From SSSZ01 sp016790965 (lineage in GTDB: Bacteria > Pseudomonadota > Gammaproteobacteria > Burkholderiales > Rhodocyclaceae), in contig JAEUNZ010000014.1 of assembly GCA_016790965.1 (NCBI GenBank), forward strand, positions 1 to 61,259: a stretch of 61,259 nt of DNA. The letters run 5' to 3'. A program made the translations under genes and the position numbers. Within the stretch, counting starts at the first letter, position 1. Every line of letters starts with the position of its first letter. The notes under the pieces are model-generated. The model made no database searches. It had not been told where the DNA came from and saw nothing but the letters and a program-made list of their open reading frames with translations. Positions 53,794 to 61,259 of this stretch are shown piece after piece.

Positions 53794-54348
53794 TCAGTCA
53801 TAGTGCATCAAGCCGTGGCCCAGTTCGGGTTCCTTGCCGGCCAAGAGGTCGGTCAGCACCTTCCAGATGGCGTCGCCCGAAGGCGGGCAGCCGGGGATGA
53901 AGTAGTCGACCTTCACCACCTCGTGGATGGGGTGCACCTTGTTGAGCGGCAGGGGCAACTCGGGATCGTTGGGGATGAGCCCGTTCGCGAGCCCGGGGCT
54001 GCTGTGATAGACCTCTTCCAGAATCACGGTCAGCGGCAGGTGATTGCGCTGGGCGGGCAGGCCGCCGTTGATGGCGCAGGCGCCGAGGGCGATGAGCACC
54101 TTGCACTGTTTGCGGAATTCGCGCAACACATGAACGTTTTCTGCATTGCAGAGGCCGCCTTCGATGAGGCCGATATCGACGCCATCCCCGACGCTCTTGA
54201 TATCGGTCAGCGGCGAGCGGTCGAATTCGATGTGCTCGATCAAGGTAAACAGCCGCTCGTCGATATCGAGGAAGGACATGTGGCAGCCGAAGCACCCGGC
54301 CAACGAAGTAGTGGCGACGCGCAGCTTTTTCTTCGCGGGAGTATTCAT
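53794..54348 (-). CDS. hoxY: NAD-reducing hydrogenase small subunit HoxY
   Basis: 184 residues from MNTPAKKKLRVATTSLAGCFGCHMSFLD. The cysteines in GCFGCHMS, GLCNAEN, GACAINGG and FIPGCPPSGD supply the proximal [4Fe-4S] cluster, the only cluster in this short subunit. It passes electrons between HoxH and the HoxFU diaphorase. The ATG overlaps the hoxU stop by one base (ATGA). Confidence 0.96.
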   Translation of the reverse strand: MNTPAKKKLRVATTSLAGCFGCHMSFLDIDERLFTLIEHIEFDRSPLTDIKSVGDGVDIGLIEGGLCNAENVHVLREFRKQCKVLIALGACAINGGLPAQRNHLPLTVILEEVYHSSPGLANGLIPNDPELPLPLNKVHPIHEVVKVDYFIPGCPPSGDAIWKVLTDLLAGKEPELGHGLMHYD

Positions 54349-55052
54349 CAGCCTTCCTCCTTCACCAGCACTTCGCCGATGGGCGCCTTGTCGAAAGTGC
54401 GCTCGCCGATAGGCACGGCGAAGCCCCGGCGCTTCTTGAGAATGACCCCCACCGGGCAAACGTGGGCGGCCTTGTCGGCGAGGGCGAAATCGGTGTCCGC
54501 CAGGCGCCCGGACTTGGCATTGACGATGAGGTGGGTCTTGATGCCCCGGCCCGAGAGGGCGAAGACGTTCTTGCCATCCACGTCCCGGCTGGCACGCACG
54601 CAGAGGGAGCAGAGGATGCACCGGTTGAAGTCGAGCAGCACCTCGGGGTGTGAGGCGTCCACCGGCCGGTCGGGAAAGAAGTGGTCGAAATGGGGCGACA
54701 TCATGCCCAGGTGGTAGGCGGTGGCCTGCAGCTTGCAGTCGCCGCTCTTTTCACAGGAGGGGCAGAAGTGATTGCCTTCCACGAAGAGCATCTGGGTCAG
54801 GGCCCGGCGCTCGGCGTTGAGCTCTTCGGTCTCGCTTTCCACCACCATGCCGGCGGCGGCGCGCATGGTGCAGGAAGCCGTCTGGCGGCCATTGACCTTG
54901 ACCGTGCACAGCTTGCAGGAACCGTGGGGCTTGAACTCCGGGTGGTAGCAGAGATGGGGAATGAACACCCCGGCCTTGCTGGCGGCCTGGAGGATGGTTT
55001 CGCCGTCCTCGAAGGGAACGGCCTTGTCGTCGAGGGTGAAGGTCTGGCTCAT
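54348..55052 (-). CDS. hoxU: Diaphorase iron-sulfur subunit HoxU
   Basis: 234 residues, NuoG-N-terminal type. Order: [2Fe-2S] ferredoxin domain (LCYHPEFKPHGSCKLC, then SCTM), a HxxxC-type cluster region (HFCPSCEKSGDC) and [4Fe-4S] cluster region CILCSLCVRA with later VCPVG. It links HoxF flavin to HoxY. It overlaps hoxF by 4 nt and hoxY by 1 nt. Confidence 0.96.
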   Translation of the reverse strand: MSQTFTLDDKAVPFEDGETILQAASKAGVFIPHLCYHPEFKPHGSCKLCTVKVNGRQTASCTMRAAAGMVVESETEELNAERRALTQMLFVEGNHFCPSCEKSGDCKLQATAYHLGMMSPHFDHFFPDRPVDASHPEVLLDFNRCILCSLCVRASRDVDGKNVFALSGRGIKTHLIVNAKSGRLADTDFALADKAAHVCPVGVILKKRRGFAVPIGERTFDKAPIGEVLVKEEG

Positions 55053-56908
55053 GATGTTTTTTCCTCGCCGAATTCTTCGGGAACGATGTGGGCGCCAGGG
55101 TCATCGCGGCCCGTCATCTGGCGGGCCGCGGCCAGGGCCCGATCGAGGTCAAAGGCCGGCGTGAAGTCGGTGTGCTCCAGGCGCCGCTCGTAGGCAGGGC
55201 GGAACTTGGCGATGGTGTCCAGCACCGGGTTGCAGGCGGTGTGACCTAGGCCGCAGTGGCTCATGGAGAGCAGAATCTGGTTGAGCCTTTCGATCTCGGT
55301 GAAGTCGTAGGGCGAGCCGTGGCCGTTGTGCAGTTTGTCCATGAGGTTCTTGAGGAGCGAGGTGCCCACCCGGCAGGGGGTGCAGAAGCCGCAGCTCTCG
55401 TGCTGGAAGAAATGCACGAAGTTGCGCGCCACCTCGAACATGTCCCGGCTGTGGTCGAAGACCATGAAGGCGCCGGCGGTGGGCAGGTCCTCGAAGCCGA
55501 TGCGGCGGTCGAACTCCTCGGCACTGACACAGATGCCGGAGGGACCGCTGATCTGCACGGCCTGGACGTCTTCAGCGCCGCAGTCGGCCAGCACCTGGCG
55601 CACGCTGACGCCAAAGGGGTACTCGTAGATGCCGGGCCGGGCGCAATCGCCGGACACGGACAGGATCTTGGTCCCCGCCGACTGCTCGGTGCCGATGCCG
55701 GCATACCAGTCGCCGCCCTTGAGGGCGATGAGGGCGGCCGCCGCGAAGGTTTCGACGTTATTGACGATGGTCGGCTGGTCCAGATAGCCGTTGGTCACCG
55801 GGAAGGGCGGACGGTTGCGGGGCGTGCCCCGCTTACCTTCCAGGGATTCGATGAGGGCCGATTCTTCGCCGCAGACGTAGGCACCGGCACCGAGGTGGAT
55901 TTCGATGTCGAAATCGGCACCGGGAATACCCAGGATGTCGCTGCCCAGCAGTTTGGCCGCGCGCCGCCTCTCCAACGCGGCATTGAGGGGATCGAGCAGG
56001 TAGCGGTACTCTCCGCGCAGGTAGAGGAAGCCCCGGCGGGCGCCCACGGTGTAGGCGGCGACAGTCATGCCCTCGAACACGAGATCGGCATGGGCGGTGA
56101 GGAGCACGCGGTCCTTGAAGGTGCCGGGCTCGCCCTCGTCGGCGTTGCAGACGACGAAGCGCTGTTGGCCGGCCTTGAGGGGCGCGTTGCGACAGGCCTC
56201 CCACTTGAGCCCGGTGGTGAAGCCGGCGCCGCCGCGGCCGCGTAGATTGGCGCGCTTGATTTCGTCCAGCATAGCGGCGGCCCCGCCCTCCTTGCAGTCC
56301 GCCCCTCGCGCCAGCATGGCCTGGAGGGCCTCGCCGGGGGCCAGGGTGGAACCAAGGAGAGAATCGGCCCGCTGCACGTTGTCCTGGACCCGGAAGAATT
56401 CCGCCGGCCACTGGGCCAGGGGGACGGCGCTGCGCACCAGATCGGCGATGGCGTCGATGCGCGCCTCGGAAAGGCACGTGATGGCCAGGTTATTGACCAG
56501 CATGGCCGGCCCCTGATCGCACATGCCGGTGCAGGAAGTCTTGTCCACGCTCACCAGGCCGTCTTCGGACACTTTGCCGGGCTCGATCCAGAGGGCGGCG
56601 CAGAGGCGCTCCATAAGGGCGATGTTGCCCCCCATGCGGTCGGTGATGTTGTCCGAGAAGAGGATGCGGTAGCGGCCCCGGGGGCGCGTATAGAAGAAGG
56701 AATAAAAGCCGGCGACGCCCTCGATCTTGGTGCGCGGAACGCCAAGGACCGTCTGCATCCGGTCGATGGCTTCGGGCGGTATCCAGTCGCAGGCCTCTTG
56801 CACTTCGCGCAATATCTGGACCATGCAGCTGGGATCCCGCCGGTATCGCTGGGCAACGCGGTCGACGATACCGGCGACCGCAGCGCCGTGGAGTTCGGGC
56901 CATGCCAT
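55049..56908 (-). CDS. hoxF: Diaphorase NADH-binding subunit HoxF
   Basis: 619 residues from the ATG at 56908, preceded by AGGGAGG. N-terminal NuoE-like part (about 1-160) with [2Fe-2S] cysteines in SCTGMCDQGP and a NuoF-like part: NADH/FMN motif RGRGGAGFTTGLKW, GEPGTFKDR, CGEESALIESLEG, and [4Fe-4S] cysteines SCGFCTPCRVGT with HTAC near the end. It exchanges electrons with NAD(H) in the cytoplasm. First gene of hoxFUYHW. No hoxI or hyp genes in view. Confidence 0.96.
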   Translation of the reverse strand: MAWPELHGAAVAGIVDRVAQRYRRDPSCMVQILREVQEACDWIPPEAIDRMQTVLGVPRTKIEGVAGFYSFFYTRPRGRYRILFSDNITDRMGGNIALMERLCAALWIEPGKVSEDGLVSVDKTSCTGMCDQGPAMLVNNLAITCLSEARIDAIADLVRSAVPLAQWPAEFFRVQDNVQRADSLLGSTLAPGEALQAMLARGADCKEGGAAAMLDEIKRANLRGRGGAGFTTGLKWEACRNAPLKAGQQRFVVCNADEGEPGTFKDRVLLTAHADLVFEGMTVAAYTVGARRGFLYLRGEYRYLLDPLNAALERRRAAKLLGSDILGIPGADFDIEIHLGAGAYVCGEESALIESLEGKRGTPRNRPPFPVTNGYLDQPTIVNNVETFAAAALIALKGGDWYAGIGTEQSAGTKILSVSGDCARPGIYEYPFGVSVRQVLADCGAEDVQAVQISGPSGICVSAEEFDRRIGFEDLPTAGAFMVFDHSRDMFEVARNFVHFFQHESCGFCTPCRVGTSLLKNLMDKLHNGHGSPYDFTEIERLNQILLSMSHCGLGHTACNPVLDTIAKFRPAYERRLEHTDFTPAFDLDRALAAARQMTGRDDPGAHIVPEEFGEEKTS

Positions 56909-56948
56909 ACCAACCTCCCTGGGAATCAGTTCTTGAGTACGAAAAATT

Positions 56949-56964
56949 AGCAGTTTCCGGGCCA
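56949..56964 (-). promoter_or_regulatory. Sigma-54-like promoter of the hox operon
   Basis: On the minus strand TGGCCCGGAAACTGCT matches TGGCACG-N4-TTGCT with the correct spacing and one mismatch in each half (C for A, C for T). The predicted start near 56938 leaves about 30 nt to the hoxF ATG. Soluble hydrogenase operons in related bacteria are RpoN-dependent with the activator HoxA, which is not in this window. Confidence 0.68.
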
Positions 56965-57181
56965 GAACCCTAGCCAGCGCCTCTTCGCCGGCCCGTCTTG
57001 CTCTCGGCATGTATTGTGCAACAGCCTAGCCCGCCGTTTGAAGAAACATTGAAGACGTGCCGATGACACACCGATGAAACCCCGCGCCGGTATTCTGCCT
57101 CAGGCCGTTGTTTGCTGCATCGCAGCACCCTATACTTGAAGCAGAGAGGCGCCTCGAGCGCCACCAACCAGGGAGAAGGCC

Positions 57182-58600
57182 ATGAGCCAGAGCACCACGG
57201 AACGACGCTACCTCGTCAACAAGACTTTCGACGAGATCAATATCGGCGACCACGCCACCCTGCAACGCACCTTGCGGCCTGAGGACGTCAAGCTCTTTGC
57301 GGTAATGACCGGGGACGTGAATCCGGCGGTGGTCGACCCTGAATACGCCGAAAGCGGCATGTTCCGCGAGGTCATCGCCCACGGCATGTGGAGCGGTTCG
57401 CTGATTTCCACCGTCCTGGGCACCCAGTTCCCGGGGCCGGGAACCATCCTGGTCGATCAGACCCTGCACTTCGCTCGGCCGGTCACCATCGGCGACACCA
57501 TCACCATCACCATTACGGTGCGCCAGAAATTCGCCCACAACGAGCACGTTCTCTTCGACTGCGTCTGCACCAATCAGGAGAATCTGCAGGTGGTGAAGGG
57601 CACCGCCGAGGTGCTTGCCCCCAGCGAAAAGATTTCCCGTTTCCAGGAAGTCCATATTCCCGAAGTGCGCATCGACGACAAACACGAGCGCTACGAACAC
57701 ATGCTGGCCCGGGTCAAGGGGCTGGAGCCCGTGCCCACCGCCGTCGCCCACCCCTGCGACGCAGAATCCCTCAAGGGGCCGGTCATCGCCTACCAGGAAG
57801 GCATCATCGAACCCATCCTGGTCGGCCCGGAAGCCAAGATACGTGCCGTGGCGGAGGAGAACGGCCTGGACCTCTCGGGTATCCGCATCGTCAATTCCAG
57901 GCACAGCCACGATTCGGCCGCCATCGCCGTATCCCTGGTACGCAACGGAGATGCCGAAGCCCTCATGAAGGGCAGCCTGCACACCGACGAACTGATGGGG
58001 GAAGTGGTCTCCCGCGCCAACGGACTCAGGACGGCGCGGCGCATCAGCCACGTCTTCCTCATGGACGTGCCCACGTACCACCGGCCGCTGCTGATCACCG
58101 ACGCGGCGATCAACATCGCGCCGACCCTGGAAGAGAAGGTGGACATCATCCAGAACGCCATCGACCTCGCCCACATCATCGGCATTCCCGAGCCCAAGGT
58201 AGCCATCCTCTCGGCGGTGGAGACGGTCAATCCCAAAATCCAGTCGACTCTGGACGCCGCCGCCCTGTGCAAGATGGCCGACCGCGGCCAGATCAAGGGC
58301 GGCATTCTGGACGGCCCGCTGGCCTTCGACAACGCGGTGTCCATCGTCGCCGCCAAGACCAAGGGCATCCGCTCGGCGGTGGCCGGCCACGCGGAAATCC
58401 TGGTCGTTCCCGACCTGGAATCGGGAAATATGGTGGCCAAGCAGCTCGAATACCTGGCCAATGCCCTCACCGCCGGCATCGTCCTCGGCACCACAGTACC
58501 CATCGTTCTCACCAGCCGCGCCGACACTGCCGAAACCCGCACCGCCTCCTGCGCCATCGCCGCCCTCATCGCTCATTCGCGGAGGAAGACCGGCCAATGA
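57182..58600 (+). CDS. Bifunctional MaoC-like enoyl-CoA hydratase / phosphate acetyl(butyryl)transferase
   Basis: 472 residues. N-terminal MaoC hot-dog domain (about 15-150) with D..NP...A hydratase motif in VMTGDVNPAVVD and AHGMWSGSL; C-terminal phosphotransacetylase domain (about 165-468) with EPILVGPEAKI, GEVVSRANGLR, SHVFLMDVP, and DGPLAFDNAVS. It converts acyl-CoA to acyl phosphate, feeding the acetate kinase gene that overlaps it by 4 nt. The acyl length preference is unknown. GGGAGAAGG precedes the ATG; the gene is divergent from hoxF. Confidence 0.9.
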   Translation: MSQSTTERRYLVNKTFDEINIGDHATLQRTLRPEDVKLFAVMTGDVNPAVVDPEYAESGMFREVIAHGMWSGSLISTVLGTQFPGPGTILVDQTLHFARPVTIGDTITITITVRQKFAHNEHVLFDCVCTNQENLQVVKGTAEVLAPSEKISRFQEVHIPEVRIDDKHERYEHMLARVKGLEPVPTAVAHPCDAESLKGPVIAYQEGIIEPILVGPEAKIRAVAEENGLDLSGIRIVNSRHSHDSAAIAVSLVRNGDAEALMKGSLHTDELMGEVVSRANGLRTARRISHVFLMDVPTYHRPLLITDAAINIAPTLEEKVDIIQNAIDLAHIIGIPEPKVAILSAVETVNPKIQSTLDAAALCKMADRGQIKGGILDGPLAFDNAVSIVAAKTKGIRSAVAGHAEILVVPDLESGNMVAKQLEYLANALTAGIVLGTTVPIVLTSRADTAETRTASCAIAALIAHSRRKTGQ

Positions 58601-59772
58601 ACCGTGGCATCCTCACCATCAACGCCGGTTCGTCGTCGATCAAGTTCGCCCTCTTCCCGCTGGCCGGAGAGCTGTCCGCCAAGCCCGAAGTCTCCGGGCA
58701 GATCGACGGCCTGGGGACCGCCGAGGCCCGCTTCGAGGCGCGCGATGCCACCCGCGCATCGCTTGCCGACACCGCCATTCCCGGCGGAAAACTCGACCAC
58801 GCTCAAGCCTTCGACTTTCTCCTCAAGTGGTTCACCGATCACGAGGCCGCCTGGCAGATCGCCGCCGTCGGGCATCGGGTCGTTCATGGCGGCGAAGCCT
58901 TCTCCCAGCCCACGGTGATCGACACGGCGATCCTCGAACGCCTGGCCGGCTTCATCACCCTCGCTCCCCTCCACCAGCCCCACAATCTGGCCGGCATCCG
59001 GGCGCTCCAGGCCCTGCTTCCGGGCGTCGCTCAGGTGGCCTGTTTCGATACCGCCTTTCACCGCAGCAACCCTCTCGTGGCCCAGACCTTCGGCCTGCCC
59101 CGAGCCCTCACCGAGGAGGGAGTGCGCCGCTACGGCTTCCACGGCCTGTCCTATGAATACATCGCCTCGGTGCTCCCCCGTGTCACTGAGCGCGCCGACG
59201 GCCGCGTCGTCGTCGCCCACCTGGGCAACGGCGCCAGCATGGCCGCCTTGGTCGGACGCCAGGGAGTCGCATCGACCATGGGCTTCACCGCCGTGGACGG
59301 CCTCCTGATGGGCACCCGCAGCGGTGCTCTCGACCCCGGTGTAATGCTCTACCTGATGGACAACAAGGGCCTGGGAGCCAAGGAACTGACCCGACTGCTC
59401 TACAAGGAATCGGGGCTGCTGGGCGTTTCCGGCATTTCCCAGGACATGCGCACCCTGCTCGCCTCCGACCGCCCAGAAGCCCGCGAGGCGGTGGACCTCT
59501 TCTGCTACCGCATCGTGCGCGAACTCGGATCTCTGGCCGCTGCCGCCGGCGGGCTGGACGTCCTGGTCTTCACCGGCGGCATCGGCGAACACGCCGCCGA
59601 AGTCCGCCGCCGCGTCTGCGAACGATGCGCCTGGCTGGGCATCGCCCTCGACGAAGAGGCCAACGCCCGCCACGCCACCCGCATCGGGCGCGGCCCCACC
59701 GAGGTGCTGGTCATCCCCACCAACGAGGAATGGATGATCGCCGACCATACGCGGGAACTTTTGAGTCTGTAA
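58597..59772 (+). CDS. ackA: Acetate kinase
   Basis: 391 residues, normal length. ASKHA fold with NAGSSSIKFAL (phosphate 1), VGHRVVHGG, CFDTAFH, RRYGFHGLSY, VVAHLGNGASM, DGLLMGTRSGALDPG and FTGGIGEHAAEVR. It interconverts acetate and acetyl phosphate with ATP. The ATG overlaps the phosphotransacetylase stop (ATGA), so acetate or propionate activation and substrate-level ATP formation run from one transcript. Confidence 0.96.
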   Translation: MNRGILTINAGSSSIKFALFPLAGELSAKPEVSGQIDGLGTAEARFEARDATRASLADTAIPGGKLDHAQAFDFLLKWFTDHEAAWQIAAVGHRVVHGGEAFSQPTVIDTAILERLAGFITLAPLHQPHNLAGIRALQALLPGVAQVACFDTAFHRSNPLVAQTFGLPRALTEEGVRRYGFHGLSYEYIASVLPRVTERADGRVVVAHLGNGASMAALVGRQGVASTMGFTAVDGLLMGTRSGALDPGVMLYLMDNKGLGAKELTRLLYKESGLLGVSGISQDMRTLLASDRPEAREAVDLFCYRIVRELGSLAAAAGGLDVLVFTGGIGEHAAEVRRRVCERCAWLGIALDEEANARHATRIGRGPTEVLVIPTNEEWMIADHTRELLSL

Positions 59773-59859
59773 CGGGCGGCGCCGGGGGCGCGACGATTTG
59801 CCGCAGGAGCCGCGCAGCCTCCCCGCTTAAAATCGCACCCTTTCGCCTTTCGTTCGCCC

Positions 59860-60816
59860 ATGCCCTGCCCTCGCCTCGCCCTCCCCCTCGTCTTGGGCAG
59901 CCTTGCCCTGGCCGCCAATGCCCACGCCTCCTGCGGGTCCGCCTTCTGCGTGCTCAACACCGACTGGGACGTGGTGGCCGCCCAGACCACACCGGGTCAC
60001 GCCAGCGTCGATCTACGCTTCGAGTTCGTCCCGCAGCAGGCGCTCTACTCGGGGAGTTCGCGGATTTCAAGAGCTTCGGTGGTCGATGAGGAAGCGGTCG
60101 AGACGCGCACCCTGAACCGCAATTTTTCCGCTTCCCTCGACTACGCCCTTACCGCCAACTGGGGCATGATGCTCACCCTGCCGCTGGTGAGCCGTTCCCA
60201 TAGCCATGTGGCGGAACCGGACCTGGACCCCCATCGCGAATCCTGGGATTTCTCGCGCCTGGGCGATGCTCGCATCCTCGGCCGCTACCAGGCGCCCCTG
60301 GGGGAGAACAACAACGGTGGCATCCAGTTCGGCTTCAAGCTCCCGACCGGCAGCACCCACCTTGCCAACGGCGACGGCGACCGGGCCGAGCGCACCCTGC
60401 AACCGGGCACCGGTAGCACCGACGCCGTCCTGGGGGTGTATTACACCTACCGGCCAAAGTTCGTCGGCCTGAGCTGGTTCGCCCAGGCCCAGTTCCAGGC
60501 GGCGGTCGCCACCCGGGACCATTACCGCCCCGGCAACCAGTTCTCGGCCTCCCTGGGGTTTTCCGCTCCTCTTGGGGAGCGGGTGTCCTTCCTGCTCCAG
60601 GCCAACGGCCTCGTCAAGGGGCGGGACTCCGGCGCCCAGGCCGAGCCGGAGCTGAGCGGCGGCCGCTATCTTTTCCTAAGCCCGGGCATCGGCGTCAACC
60701 TCAGCCCGGCAAGCCGCCTCTACGGCTACCTCCAGGCCCCCCTCTACCGTCACGTGAACGGAATCCAACTCACCGCAGACTGGTCTGCGGTACTGGGCTA
60801 TACCCAGCGTTTCTGA
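59860..60816 (+). CDS. Outer-membrane beta-barrel-like protein of unknown function
   Basis: 318 residues with a signal peptide (1-22, ends AHA-S) and then alternating aromatic strands such as RNFSASLDYALTANWGMMLTLPLVSR and SWFAQAQFQAAVATRDHY, ending in the barrel-type terminal Phe of YTQRF. That fits an outer-membrane barrel. Two cysteines (CGSAFC) near the mature N-terminus are conspicuous. I recognise no specific family. A strong terminator follows. Confidence 0.75.
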   Translation: MPCPRLALPLVLGSLALAANAHASCGSAFCVLNTDWDVVAAQTTPGHASVDLRFEFVPQQALYSGSSRISRASVVDEEAVETRTLNRNFSASLDYALTANWGMMLTLPLVSRSHSHVAEPDLDPHRESWDFSRLGDARILGRYQAPLGENNNGGIQFGFKLPTGSTHLANGDGDRAERTLQPGTGSTDAVLGVYYTYRPKFVGLSWFAQAQFQAAVATRDHYRPGNQFSASLGFSAPLGERVSFLLQANGLVKGRDSGAQAEPELSGGRYLFLSPGIGVNLSPASRLYGYLQAPLYRHVNGIQLTADWSAVLGYTQRF

Positions 60817-60830
60817 CCCTCCCCGCCCTC

Positions 60831-60869
60831 CAAAGCCTCCCGTCCCCAGGATGGGGGGCTTTGTTTTTG
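60831..60869 (+). terminator. Rho-independent terminator
   Basis: CAAAGCCTCCCGTCC pairs with GGATGGGGGGCTTTG (60849-60863) across a 3-nt loop with two mismatches, followed by a T-rich run, 14 nt after the stop codon of the barrel-protein gene. Confidence 0.88.
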
Positions 60870-60914
60870 TGGCCTTTTTTTCGTACAAGCCCCTCGCCCC
60901 TCCGCCTGCCAAAA

Positions 60915-60961
60915 GCGCAACATCTAGTCAACGTCTTGCATCGACCTACTAGATATAGTAG
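60915..60961 (+). promoter_or_regulatory. Two NrdR-type boxes before the ribonucleotide reductase gene
   Basis: GCGCAACATCTAGTCA (60915-60930) and CTACTAGATATAGTAG (60946-60961) both fit the NrdR box pattern acaCtAtATctaGtgt at the core positions. Their centres are 31 bp apart, the three-turn spacing typical of NrdR boxes. The second is also a near-perfect palindrome (CTACTA/TAGTAG). They lie about 60 bp before the ATG and probably repress transcription when dATP is high. Confidence 0.75.
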
Positions 60962-61020
60962 CTTAGAAAAAACGGGCCGCCATGAGTCCGTCATCCGATA
61001 AACAACCTGGAGGAGTGACC

Positions 61021-61259
61021 ATGAGTCCTGTTGCCGAACAACTTTCCCTCACCGACATCCCCGCCGCGCCGGCGATTCCTCCCCTCCAGGAGCAGGAAAT
61101 TTCCGGCGAGGTGCTGATCGAGAAGTACGCCAAGGGTAAGGAAACCAACGTACACGACGTGCGCAAGCGGGTCGCCTGGGCGCTGGCCCAGGTCGAGGCG
61201 GAGAAGGACCAGGCCCAGTGGGAAGCCAAGTTCCTCTGGGCTCAGGAAAACGGCTTCGT
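61021..61259 (+). CDS. nrdJ: Ribonucleoside-diphosphate reductase, likely adenosylcobalamin-dependent (partial)
   Basis: The first 79 residues are visible before the window ends. The start is supported by GGAGGAG at 8-nt spacing. EISGEVLIEKYAKGKETNVHDVRKRVAWALAQVE and the following WEAKFLWAQENGF match the N-terminus of the large class II (B12-dependent) ribonucleotide reductases common in betaproteobacteria. The catalytic cysteines lie beyond the edge, so class II over class I is judged from the N-terminal pattern only. Confidence 0.78.
   Translation, partial: MSPVAEQLSLTDIPAAPAIPPLQEQEISGEVLIEKYAKGKETNVHDVRKRVAWALAQVEAEKDQAQWEAKFLWAQENGF

Noticed and set aside
52230..53900. 556-codon plus-strand frame opposite hoxH
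   Set aside because: hoxH is certain from its metal-binding motifs; the plus frame shows no family.
57388..58596. Upstream extension of the ackA frame
   Set aside because: It is His/Arg-rich shadow within the phosphotransacetylase gene; ackA starts at the overlapping ATGA.
1..61259. CRISPR arrays, phage or IS elements, rRNA and tRNA genes
   Set aside because: None seen by eye; no regular direct repeats, transposase or integrase translations were present.

Overview
The window is high-GC and densely packed, with many 1-4 nt gene overlaps. Its content points to a betaproteobacterium, most likely a Rhodocyclales relative (Azospira/Dechloromonas/Zoogloea-like). The reasons are the exosortase-type PEP-CTERM system with a PrsT-like TPR protein, class I PHA synthase, FNR with oxygen-independent HemN, an NnrS-type nitric-oxide-response operon, a soluble NAD-reducing [NiFe] hydrogenase and a class II-type ribonucleotide reductase. 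The taxon is an inference; there is no rRNA, tRNA, phage, IS element or CRISPR array that I can recognise.

Layout. 1-9.8 kb: a small periplasmic cytochrome c; a leftward cytochrome c-550 (PedF-like), MxaJ-like binding protein and cytochrome b561 group with a clear sigma-54 promoter; a divergent sigma-54 activator; a hybrid sensor kinase broken by one missing base; a CitE/HpcH-type lyase. 9.8-17 kb: TruC, a CBS protein, PrsT, two PEP-CTERM proteins (one with a sigma-54 promoter) and an ankyrin protein. 17-25.5 kb: selD, copper chaperone, GGDEF/EAL protein, copper ATPase, TauE/SafE-like protein, hemN and divergent fnr with an FNR box between them. 25.5-30.6 kb: SirB2, NnrS, a multi-pass membrane protein, DUF2249 and a hemerythrin protein in one operon behind a second FNR/DNR-type box, then a nitronate monooxygenase-like protein. 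30.7-40 kb: phaC, UspA, a hypothetical protein, a manganese (yybP-ykoY) riboswitch ahead of alx-ftsH, nhaR with a small divergent gene, PAP2 and diacylglycerol kinase, and an unknown secreted protein. 40-51.7 kb: an MshQ-like LamG surface protein, a second, intact hybrid sensor kinase, an FMN reductase, an unusual NodB deacetylase-caspase-TPR fusion and a decayed ATPase fragment. 51.7-61.3 kb: hoxFUYHW with a sigma-54-like promoter, a MaoC-phosphotransacetylase and acetate kinase pair, an outer-membrane-type protein, and the start of a ribonucleotide reductase gene behind two NrdR-type boxes.

Working together, many genes serve low-oxygen and redox-flexible life: FNR, HemN, copper delivery, NO response, H2 oxidation, PHA storage, acetate activation and an oxygen-independent type of ribonucleotide reductase. 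Three sigma-54 promoters fall before three different systems: the cytochrome c-550 operon, a PEP-CTERM protein and the hox operon. The least familiar object is the deacetylase-caspase-TPR fusion at 48.7-51.4 kb.
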